Both the position numbers and the translations under genes were made by a program. Below the pieces are notes generated by a model, which saw nothing but the letters and a program-made list of their open reading frames with translations, was not told where the DNA came from and did no database searches. Below are positions 57,149 through 64,000 of a stretch of DNA of 64,000 nucleotides, piece after piece (the stretch's first letter is position 1; each line of letters begins with the position of its first letter). Origin of the DNA: an uncultured Prevotellaceae bacterium (GTDB lineage: Bacteria > Bacteroidota > Bacteroidia > Bacteroidales > Bacteroidaceae); assembly GCA_900317635.1 (NCBI GenBank), contig ONHN01000005.1, forward strand, positions 62,001 through 126,000, read 5' to 3'.

Positions 57149-57412
57149 TCATCCTTTTGCGCTAATTTCTTCGCCCTTTTTTGCCTTTCCCCACAGTAAG
57201 AGGCCTGCGGCCGTCAGCAGGTAACGCTGGCGGGGATGGCGGGATGCATCGGGATAGAAGCGTCGCACGAGGCCAGCATCGAGGGCTGGATGCAGATAGC
57301 GCTGCAAGAAAGTAGGACGATGCTTCAATTCCAACTTCTGCATCGCCTCGGCCACGCTTAAAGAAGAGGCACCCAGCGCACAGACTAACCGCAGGACAGC
57401 CTCATCAGCCAA
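57149..57412 (-). pseudogene. winged-helix-like C-terminal gene fragment
   Basis: The 87-codon frame lacks an ATG (it would start at TTG). It encodes a helix-turn-helix-like segment: ASSLSVAEAMQKLELKHRPT, then YLHPALDAGLV, then HPRQRYLLTAAGLLLWGK. This resembles the C-terminal winged helix of some Fic and RecG-like proteins. It has a stop codon 19 codons upstream in frame. It is most likely the tail of a lost gene. Confidence 0.45.
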
Positions 57413-57533
57413 TGCCTCATGAGCTTGTTCGGTACTTGTTCGGTTGGCGCGAAGAATGAGCTATTTGTGGGTGACTTAATTCTAGCTTCAGATGTCCAAT
57501 ACTTTCGGGTTCTTCGTCAGCATAAATCTTAAA

Positions 57534-57622
57534 ACCACTACAAACACTACAAGCTCTGCACTTTTAATGCTCACAAATGAATTGCGCTGTGTTTGTAATA
57601 GCTTGTCGTGTGTGTAGTGGTT
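57534..57622. repeat. ACCAC-type hairpin repeat
   Basis: Arms 57534-57555 (AACCACTACAAACACTACAA...) and 57601-57622 match at 20 of 22 positions across a 45-nt loop. It lies upstream of the winged-helix fragment, in the 277-bp gap before the serine-acetyltransferase-like gene. Confidence 0.75.
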
Positions 57623-57689
57623 CCACTGCGAACGGAAAAGTACAAAACCGCTATTGTCGAATGTTTATAATATATGTTATGCAAAGCAC

Positions 57690-58275
57690 TCATTCGCGAT
57701 GCAGATAATGGTAGGATCCCGTGTCGCTCACCTTCCGCGCGGGATTTCCTGCCCACGTCGTGCCAGGCTCGGTGATGCTTTTCGTGACAACGGCATTGGC
57801 GCCTATGACGCAATCGTCGGCGATGGTGATATTTCCGATGATCTTTGCACCACTTCCTATAAAAACGCTGTCGCCTATTTGTGGCGCGCCATGGCGGTCG
57901 TAGCGCCCTTGTCCGCCAATGGTGACATCGCTGAGGATTTTGCAGTTGCTCCCAATCTTAGCTATCGCAGAGATGACCACCTTTCCGTGAGATAAGTGCA
58001 ATCCAGGCCCTGCTACGCCAGGGGAGAGTTCAATGCCCGTTTGAGCCCGCAACTTACTAAGCCTCGTACTATAATAAAGCCTTTTAACGCGATTTACCCC
58101 CCCCAGAGTTGGCTGTATAGTACTCCAAAAAACGTAGGTACGTCATAAAGCGAACGTGACGATCGGGAAAAAGCCAATGAACGATGCGCTCTTTCAGCGT
58201 TAAGTGCTCAGGCCAACCATAGGCTCTGCGGTCGGCAGCGATATAGCTTTTTAAGTCGGCCAATGTTTGTATCAT
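57690..58275 (-). pseudogene. serine O-acetyltransferase-like gene, frameshifted at a G8 tract
   Basis: The first frame (58275-58084) encodes 63 residues (MIQTLADLKSYIAADRRAYG...) and stops just after a run of eight G. The second frame (from 58052 down) encodes the hexapeptide-repeat domain: GIELSPGVAGPGLHLSHG, then IGSNCKILSDVTIGGQG, then VFIGSGAKIIGNITIADDCV. Seven G would join them into a 194-residue protein of SAT/LbH type. It is either phase-variable and currently off, decayed, or a sequencing error. It would O-acetylate a sugar or serine in the polysaccharide. Confidence 0.8.
58097..58104 (-). repeat. G8 homopolymer (C8 on the plus strand)
   Basis: Eight G in the coding strand of the acetyltransferase-like gene lie exactly at the frame break. 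Loss of one G restores the frame. Tracts of this length are prone to slippage. Confidence 0.85.
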
Positions 58276-58303
58276 AATAAAGGGAGTGCTTATAAGGGGT
58301 ATT

Positions 58304-58989
58304 CTATCGCGTATTCAGCCCACGTTTGATGATTTCCGCTGCGACCATTAAGTCAAGTGCAGAGTCAATATCTACGGAGTCGATATTGTTCATTTCGTAG
58401 CCTAAGCTACGCGAGCCGTAGTAATGTTTTTGTGCGAGATATTCGGGAATCTTTGCTATCTGAATGGCACCATTAGGTGTAATGTCGTGATAGTTTTGTC
58501 GGCGATAGCGGGAATAGTCGATATGGAAATAGCCGAGTGCACCATGCTCGTCTAATTCGTGAACAAGCACTCTGGGATGATCAGCTACTTTGACCGACGT
58601 CAAGAAGTCAAATTCATCAATGCGAGCATCAAAAAGTTCAATAGCTTCGCGCACATGTTTTGCAGAACGAAGTGGCGAGGTTGGTTGCAACTGCAAAAAT
58701 TATCATAGTTCTCCGTTAGGCGCCCTAAGAGGTCTTCCATCACGTCGTAGGTTGTAGCCGTATCACTACTTTGCGCTTCGCCACGCATCATGACATCTGC
58801 ACCCCATTGGCGTGCTATATCGGCATAATGCTCCGAATCGGTTGAAACTAGTACCTTTTCAAATAGGCCTGTCTGCGTTGCAGCCTCAATAGACCATGCC
58901 ATCAATGGCTTTCCGCAAAGGTCTATAATGTTTTTATTCCTTAGCCCTTTAGAACCACTTCGGGCTGGGATAATAGCTAAACGTTTCAT
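58304..58989 (-). pseudogene. neuA: CMP-N-acylneuraminate synthetase-like gene with a one-base frameshift
   Basis: The N-terminal frame starts MKRLAIIPARSGSKGLRNKN, the CTP-binding motif of NeuA-type cytidylyltransferases. The C-terminal frame continues LQLQPTSPLRSAKHVREAIE and ends SVDIDSALDLMVAAEIIKRG. The two frames break at a run of five T in the coding strand (58693-58697). Six T would give one protein of about 228 residues. No neuB or neuC lies nearby, so the sugar could be sialic, legionaminic or a related acid. It is decay or a sequencing error. Confidence 0.78.
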
Positions 58990-59002
58990 CGCGATGCTTT
59001 TA

Positions 59003-60178
59003 TTATTTGGTTATCAGATGCAGGAAGACATCTTTTCTGAAAGGTGTATAAAACTTATAGTACCAGTCTTTTACAACTTCTCCATCTGCTTGGTATTGCT
59101 TTCTGTCTTCAATACGCGTTAAGACATCATGCAGAGACAACCCTTTATAAAGGGGATATTGGAAATCGTCATAAAATACTTCCTTTCCTATTACTCGCTT
59201 CGAATTAATCATTACGAACGACGGGATGCCATATTCTGCAAATTCAAAAGTCGTAGTAGAATGCACAATCAATTGAATTCTTGCGATTTTAACTAATTCT
59301 ATCAGCGGTAGCTTAGTCTCTTCAATAAAGTTGTAGCGTTCAAACCAATCGTCAACTGATATAATGTTGTTATAACGAGGGTGATGCTTGATAAGAACTT
59401 TATAACCCATCCCATCTAATTGAGCAATGAAGTCGCCTACCATTTCTTTCTCGATGTGAAGAGTTTCTTCGTCATAGTCGGCTGTTAGCTGTAAAGAAAT
59501 AACTATAATCTTTTCTCTAAAGCCACTATTACTAATTACGTTTTTTGCAATGGGGTATCCGATGACATGAACTTTATCGGACAACAAATCTTCTTCTCCG
59601 CGAATAAAAGCCTTGCGATAACCTTCGCCCCACATGAGCCAATGAAGGCGAGCGTCAGTAAAAGCTGAACGCAGCTGTTTGTGCTCATCAAAGAAGGTCT
59701 TATGATATTTGGTCAATACACCATGCTGCGTGTCATACACTATCGCTTTCGTATGAAGCGCGAGGAACAAATGTTGCATTGACCCGCTGATAGTGACGTA
59801 GCGCGGATAGCGCAGGCGGCCAAAGGTAAGGATGTTGACGAGGCGGGCTACATGGGGTTCGGCGGCATAGAAATCCTTGATGCCTGCCAGCTTCACCAGT
59901 TTCCTCAGAATGAGAACAAGGACGAAGAAGGCATCGGCCTTAATGGCACGGGGGTTGCGCGGTTTGTCGGTGCCCCAGTCGGGTTCCTCAAGGAGCTTGT
60001 AGCTTATGCCAGCCTCCTCGCAAGTCTGCAACAGGGGGTCGAAAAAGGGATTCGTGCCTGCGGCAGAGCGATTGAAGTGTTGCGGATAATAGAACAGCAC
60101 CTGCGCCTTGCGCGCAAAAATGATGCGAAAGGCGATTTGCAGGAAGGAATGGAATATGTCGAGAAGGCGATGAAGCAT
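59003..60178 (-). CDS. putative polysaccharide transferase of unknown family
   Basis: The 391-residue protein is not confidently assigned. It begins MLHRLLDIFHSFLQIAFRII, a membrane-contact-like helix, then shows VLFYYPQHFNRSAAGTNPF, YDTQHGVLTKYHKTF, LIKHHPRYN and HSTTTFEFAEYGIPSFVM. The His/Ser/Thr/Glu motif at the C-terminal side recalls CDP-glycerol and polysialyltransferase-like GT-B folds. The position next to the neuA-like gene makes a nonulosonate transferase a possible role. The start is the ATG at 60178. The longer frame would need TTG. Confidence 0.55.
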   Translation of the reverse strand: MLHRLLDIFHSFLQIAFRIIFARKAQVLFYYPQHFNRSAAGTNPFFDPLLQTCEEAGISYKLLEEPDWGTDKPRNPRAIKADAFFVLVLILRKLVKLAGIKDFYAAEPHVARLVNILTFGRLRYPRYVTISGSMQHLFLALHTKAIVYDTQHGVLTKYHKTFFDEHKQLRSAFTDARLHWLMWGEGYRKAFIRGEEDLLSDKVHVIGYPIAKNVISNSGFREKIIVISLQLTADYDEETLHIEKEMVGDFIAQLDGMGYKVLIKHHPRYNNIISVDDWFERYNFIEETKLPLIELVKIARIQLIVHSTTTFEFAEYGIPSFVMINSKRVIGKEVFYDDFQYPLYKGLSLHDVLTRIEDRKQYQADGEVVKDWYYKFYTPFRKDVFLHLITK

Positions 60179-60195
60179 AATCAATGCTTTGTTTT

Positions 60196-60303
60196 AACCA
60201 CAAAAGGCACTAAAGTCCCACAAAGGACACAAAGAGTTTTTTGTGTGTTTTGTGTTCAATTTTTGTGGTTTTTGTGGCCTCTTTTTGTGTCTTTAGTGGT
60301 TTA
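60196..60303. repeat. ACCAC-type hairpin repeat
   Basis: AACCACAAAAGGCACTAAAG on the left and CTTTAGTGGTTT on the right, with ACAAAAAG/CTTTTTGT inside, form a long imperfect hairpin. It fills most of the 137-bp gap between two transferase genes. Confidence 0.75.
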
Positions 60304-60321
60304 AGTTTACGATATAAGCGT

Positions 60322-61389
60322 TCACCCCTTATAGATTTCCTCTATCACCTCTTCCCAGTCTTTCACGTGGCGCGACCAGTCGAAACGCTTTCCTAACTCT
60401 ATAGCATGCTGTGAAAGGGCGGGAAGTTTTTCGGGATGCGCCACTAAGTCTTCTACAACCGCCACGGCCTCATCGTAGGTATGAACTACGAAGCCGTCCT
60501 TACCCGATGTTATCCATTCCTGTGCTCCATAATCGTCGTAGCACAAAGTGGGTACACCCGCGCAGGCCGTTTCGAGCATTACCTTGGGAAAACCTTCACT
60601 GCGCGAGGGAAAGAACATCAAGTCCATCTGCTGCAACAAGGAGGCCATCCTAGTATGGTCGAGGCGGCCATGGTAGGTAACGTTGGTCAGTTTTTCTCGC
60701 TTAAGATAATCCTCTAATCGTTCATCATTCCACAGATTGTTGACACCAATGATATGGAACGATAAAGAAGGAAAAGCTCTTGATATCTTGAAGAAATCGT
60801 CGATGCCTTTATTGATGAGATTGTTCCCGATAAAAACAACTTGTTGCAAAGGTCGCTGACGCGCTACCGAGTTCAAGAACTGCTTGCTGTTTACACCCAG
60901 ATAAAGAATTTTCTGTGCAAAGGTGAAGCCAAACTTCTTAGAGACAACTTGCTGGATATGGCGTGTTATAGCGTACAAATGAGGTTCGCATTGCTTATAA
61001 TCGGCTAACATCTTGTCTGAATCTGGCACCTTCGCCAAATCTGAAGCACTCAATATGCCCTCAACGGTATTAAAAATCTTACAACCCGAAAGCTTGGCTA
61101 CAGCTCTGCATAGGCCCATATAACCTCCCTTTGGCAGATACGCCACATCGCACCGCAACATACCGATGAAATAAGGTATCCACCCTAAGAAGCGGATGGG
61201 CCGATAAGCATGCAGATAATGCACGCCTGGCAGCTTCTTAAAATCGTTAGCATTCTGATACCAGAACGTCATGGTCCACACCTCGAAGCGCTCCTTGTTG
61301 AGATGCTCGGAAAGGGCGCGACAATTGATGTTCTGCGCATTCAGGAAATTGACGTAACCCCCAAGAAATACTTTGATACGCTTTGACAT
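60322..61389 (-). CDS. glycosyltransferase family 4
   Basis: The 355-residue GT-B enzyme carries SKRIKVFLGGYVNFLNAQNI, then VVFIGNNLINKGIDDFF, YHGRLDHTRMASLLQQMDLM and FPSRSEGFPKVMLETACAGV (E-x7-E). It lies 34 bp after the HprK-like gene. Acceptor unknown. Confidence 0.82.
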   Translation of the reverse strand: MSKRIKVFLGGYVNFLNAQNINCRALSEHLNKERFEVWTMTFWYQNANDFKKLPGVHYLHAYRPIRFLGWIPYFIGMLRCDVAYLPKGGYMGLCRAVAKLSGCKIFNTVEGILSASDLAKVPDSDKMLADYKQCEPHLYAITRHIQQVVSKKFGFTFAQKILYLGVNSKQFLNSVARQRPLQQVVFIGNNLINKGIDDFFKISRAFPSLSFHIIGVNNLWNDERLEDYLKREKLTNVTYHGRLDHTRMASLLQQMDLMFFPSRSEGFPKVMLETACAGVPTLCYDDYGAQEWITSGKDGFVVHTYDEAVAVVEDLVAHPEKLPALSQHAIELGKRFDWSRHVKDWEEVIEEIYKG

Positions 61390-61423
61390 ACTAATATGTG
61401 TTCTTCTCGTAACACTTCTATTT

Positions 61424-62551
61424 TTAAGCCCCTATAAGATGCTCGCGGCGCATGAAGTTTAACAATTCGCGAGGATCAGATCGGAACGGGACTTTAACTA
61501 GGGTGCAAGGTACATCTTTGAAACAAGCCTCTATGTTTGCACGCGTTTTCAAAATGAAATCGGCCACAGAAGTCATTTGATTAAACTTTGGGAGCATTAA
61601 GGCATGATTGAAGATTTCCATACCAAGATATAGTTCGCTAAAAAGCATATTGGCATTAAGGCGGGCAAACTCTGCAATAGGCATTGGTTCGTGTTCGAAG
61701 GTTTCTTTCCCGTGATTTGTCAGATAAAAGACCTTCTTAACAGGCTTATTGGTTGTTATTCGGTCTCCAAAAAGCTCCTGCGGCGAAGCAAGGTATTTCA
61801 ATCCGCTCTGTTTGATAAAGAACCACTGCAAGCGCTGCCAACGCGACATATGCTGCACCACGTTTTCAAGTTGAGGAAAGTATTGCAATTGGTGACTCTT
61901 CATAGCCATGGCTCGCCCTATTTGGTGGGCATGGCCTTGCTGGTCAATGGCCGAAAAATCATCGGAGATAAAATCGAAATCTAAATCTTCTGCAAAGCGA
62001 AGAGAGAGTAGCAACGAACTCTTTCCTGCACCTGGCGTAGCGGTTACGACGTAGGCTTCATCGTTGATAGCGAAGGAGCAGGCGTGAAGGAAGCTACACC
62101 CATCGGCTATATTCACTTGCTGCACACTGTTGAGATAACCACGCGTATAGAAACTATTGATTTGCTGTTCAACAGCGGAAAAAAACTCACGCGAAAGTGG
62201 CCGCCGCTTTTCATTTTCGATTTTTGTAGGAGCATCCAATTGGAAATACACCCGCTTCAAACGCCCTTCTTCAAAATCGTAGCCAAAGCCGTTGCCATGA
62301 CCAAACATAAAGGCCTGCGTCGCGTTGGTGCGGGCTGTTTCGCACATAATAGCCTCTGGACCCGACTTGAAAAAGTCCTTCAGATGGTCGGTGAAAACGA
62401 ATGTCAATGCAACATCTTTACTCTCTGAAGGAAGAAAATATCCAAATAATTTTCGCAGTGCTGCATCGGCAGATTCTTGAAGATAGGTGTTGCGAATACC
62501 AGAAGTGTCAAACAGGACAGCCCGGCCAAGGTGGTTAATGCGGTAGCTCAT
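61424..62551 (-). CDS. HprK-like P-loop protein
   Basis: The 375-residue protein has a P-loop at 171-178 (ATPGAGKS) and a conserved FISDD (194-198), the Walker-like pair of HPr-kinase-related proteins. A 150-residue N-terminal part (GRAVLFDTSG..., GYDFEEGRLKRVYFQLDAPT) is unlike classical HprK. It lies between a glycosyltransferase and another protein of this type. A role as a kinase of sugar or peptide is inferred. Confidence 0.65.
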   Translation of the reverse strand: MSYRINHLGRAVLFDTSGIRNTYLQESADAALRKLFGYFLPSESKDVALTFVFTDHLKDFFKSGPEAIMCETARTNATQAFMFGHGNGFGYDFEEGRLKRVYFQLDAPTKIENEKRRPLSREFFSAVEQQINSFYTRGYLNSVQQVNIADGCSFLHACSFAINDEAYVVTATPGAGKSSLLLSLRFAEDLDFDFISDDFSAIDQQGHAHQIGRAMAMKSHQLQYFPQLENVVQHMSRWQRLQWFFIKQSGLKYLASPQELFGDRITTNKPVKKVFYLTNHGKETFEHEPMPIAEFARLNANMLFSELYLGMEIFNHALMLPKFNQMTSVADFILKTRANIEACFKDVPCTLVKVPFRSDPRELLNFMRREHLIGA

Positions 62552-62629
62552 ATTGAGAATTGATATTGACGTTAGGAAAATGAAAGAAATAATATTTGAG
62601 GAGGAACCTTATCATTGTGGCTTGTTGCA

Positions 62630-63667
62630 CTAACGATTTAGAAGGATAAGCTGGGCTAAGTCGTCAAAGTCTCTTCCTCGAACGGTTACAGCCTTTACCT
62701 CAACATTTTTTGCTATAGACGTTAGCACATCTCTTTGTTTTGCCTTATGCGTTTCGAGGAATGGATATTTCAACCGAAGATAACCATCATAGTCGAAATA
62801 GCGGCGACTTTCTATATCAAGGCACAGAGACATTTTCTTAACAAAGTCCTCTTTTGAGATAAAGGATGTTTTGGTTTCATCGCTACTCTCGGCCCAATAG
62901 AAATCGCTAATTGGGTAAAACTGTGCTGATGTTTCTGTGGATGTTATATCGGTATAGTCAAGTTTCACACCAAAATATCGCGACTCGAGCCAATCAGCCA
63001 CATGACTCTTGAACCGCCCTGGATGATGCAAGCAAAAGGTCTTTAGACGATATAGCCACTTTGATTTGTGCAAACGCCGAAGCATAGTTTCAGTGTAGGG
63101 ATACTCGCAAAGATAAATCTTTTTAGTATAAGGAAACACTTCGCCCTTAGCATTCAATATGGCAAAATCATCAGAGATAAACTTAGCACCCCGCTCTAAA
63201 GCATAAAGCATCACCTCTGTTTTCCCTACACCGCCAAAGGCACTAACCGTTATGACCCGACCTTCGTAGATAAAAGCACCCGTATGAAGAAACACCAAAT
63301 TGAAAAGAGGGGCATAAATGCGCACCAACATTTCTAACGTAAAAAACGCTATATCAGCATCAGCTTTGCTTCCAAGCACTATGCGAAAACTTGCGGGAGA
63401 AAGGGCGAGTTTTATGATTGATGTGGCGCTATGGAGATAGAGGCCTTCGGATGTTTCGTAAAGAATGCCTTTCCGAAGTTCAACAGCTCCTGAAGGCAAT
63501 TCTAAAGATTCGTCAACGATAACATCTCCTACTACAGGCAATGTTTCTGACGCCCCCAACAGCATGGAATGGTATTCGTCGAGGATTTTGACTGTAGCTA
63601 TGGTTTCGGTGCTATAAGATAACTTGACACAAAAGGTATTGGCAAAATGAATTCTATGAGTTTTCAT
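62630..63667 (-). CDS. HprK-like P-loop protein, second copy
   Basis: The 345-residue protein has its P-loop at 143-150 (AFGGVGKT) and FISDD at 163-167. The N-terminal domain (about 1-120) has a phosphate-site lead FLHTGAFIYEGRVITVS. The C-terminus DYDGYLRLKYPFLETHKAKQ also occurs in the truncated gene upstream. It is divergent from the 61424 copy but the same architecture. Its ATG lies inside the 3' end of the upstream gene (14-bp overlap). Confidence 0.65.
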   Translation of the reverse strand: MKTHRIHFANTFCVKLSYSTETIATVKILDEYHSMLLGASETLPVVGDVIVDESLELPSGAVELRKGILYETSEGLYLHSATSIIKLALSPASFRIVLGSKADADIAFFTLEMLVRIYAPLFNLVFLHTGAFIYEGRVITVSAFGGVGKTEVMLYALERGAKFISDDFAILNAKGEVFPYTKKIYLCEYPYTETMLRRLHKSKWLYRLKTFCLHHPGRFKSHVADWLESRYFGVKLDYTDITSTETSAQFYPISDFYWAESSDETKTSFISKEDFVKKMSLCLDIESRRYFDYDGYLRLKYPFLETHKAKQRDVLTSIAKNVEVKAVTVRGRDFDDLAQLILLNR

Positions 63668-64000
63668 CGGAATGAATAATCAGTTCCGCCAATGTGTCGT
63701 AGTCTTTTGATTTTAGTGTGAAAGTTTCTATTGATAAGTGTTGAAGCGTTTTCTCTATGGTGTCTGCGTGCTGCCGACGGCGAGTTTCCCAAAACGGATA
63801 GACCAGTCCAAAGTAACCATCAAAATCTACATATTGGCGAAACTCGTTTAACATACAAAATTGTATTTTCCTAACAATCGTGCTGCGTGAAGTTTCGCTG
63901 CGTCCTGTATGGTCACTCGCGTCTAACCAAAAGTTGCGCGCGACGGAATACGCTTGTAGGGGGGGGTAATTATCGTTGATCTGTAATACTTTATAATCTA
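63654..64000 (-). CDS. HprK-like protein, 3' part only
   Basis: The frame is open from the window edge to 63654 (115 codons). It reads DNYPPLQAYSVARNFWLDAS, then FRQYVDFDGYFGLVYPFWET, closely parallel to the C-terminal third of the 62630 protein (ISDFYWAESSDETK, DYDGYLRLKYPFLET). The 5' part with the P-loop lies outside. The frame passes through a C8 tract (63959-63966) encoding part of YPPL. Confidence 0.7.
   Translation of the reverse strand, partial: DYKVLQINDNYPPLQAYSVARNFWLDASDHTGRSETSRSTIVRKIQFCMLNEFRQYVDFDGYFGLVYPFWETRRRQHADTIEKTLQHLSIETFTLKSKDYDTLAELIIHSDENS
63959..63966 (-). repeat. C8 homopolymer in the partial HprK-like gene
   Basis: The tract of eight G on the plus strand (eight C in the coding strand) is in frame in this assembly. 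It is the second 8-mer found in the polysaccharide locus. Elsewhere in the window I see at most six. Confidence 0.75.

Overview
The window comes from a member of the Bacteroidota, most likely a Bacteroidales organism of the Prevotellaceae type. The evidence is the TAnnTTTG/TTTG promoters, an outer-membrane beta-barrel family receptor, a Prevotella-style DGR...KGVYVV C-terminus on a small exported protein, and the order rpsU-xerC-hpf-tRNA-tuf-secE-nusG-rplKAJL-rpoBC. Base composition looks close to even by eye. Species cannot be fixed from the sequence alone.

Positions 1-12.3 kb (all minus strand) hold rpoC (3' end outside the window), rpoB, rplL, rplJ, rplA, rplK, nusG, secE, tRNA-Trp, tuf, tRNA-Thr, tRNA-Gly, tRNA-Tyr, hpf and a XerC-type recombinase. 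A strong promoter precedes tRNA-Tyr and an attenuator-like hairpin lies between rplL and rpoB. Positions 12.4-21.5 kb hold accessory genes around rpsU: an exported arginine-deiminase-like enzyme, an exported alpha/beta hydrolase with a small exported companion, a GH20 hexosaminidase and an outer-membrane receptor.

Positions 21.7-36.7 kb carry the S10/spc/alpha ribosomal operon from rplC to rplQ (minus strand), including rpmJ and rpmD. It starts at its own promoter directly before rplC. rpsJ, fusA, rpsG and rpsL are not beside it.

Positions 37.2-64 kb are a surface-polysaccharide locus (minus strand). Its downstream part is a recognisable UDP-N-acetyl-L-fucosamine cassette (fnlA/fnlB/fnlC, wbuB), followed by a WbpV-like reductase, wbuC, a WbpL/WecA-like initiating transferase and a WbpM-like 4,6-dehydratase. 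Together these predict the lipid-linked start of a repeat unit. Upstream lie several glycosyltransferases, a polysaccharide deacetylase, a GNAT/FemAB-like protein, a Wzy-like polymerase, an acyltransferase, a serine-acetyltransferase-like gene and a CMP-sialate-synthetase-like gene (both frameshifted in homopolymers), a putative transferase of unknown family, and three consecutive HprK-like P-loop genes running off the right edge.

The least explained content is non-coding. There are three four-unit arrays of about 22-bp period with unrelated sequences, a family of long foldback repeats between glycosyltransferase genes, a separate ACCAC-type hairpin family, and two 8-bp G/C homopolymers in polysaccharide-locus genes. 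A Fic N-terminal fragment is fused in frame to a glycosyltransferase-like gene.
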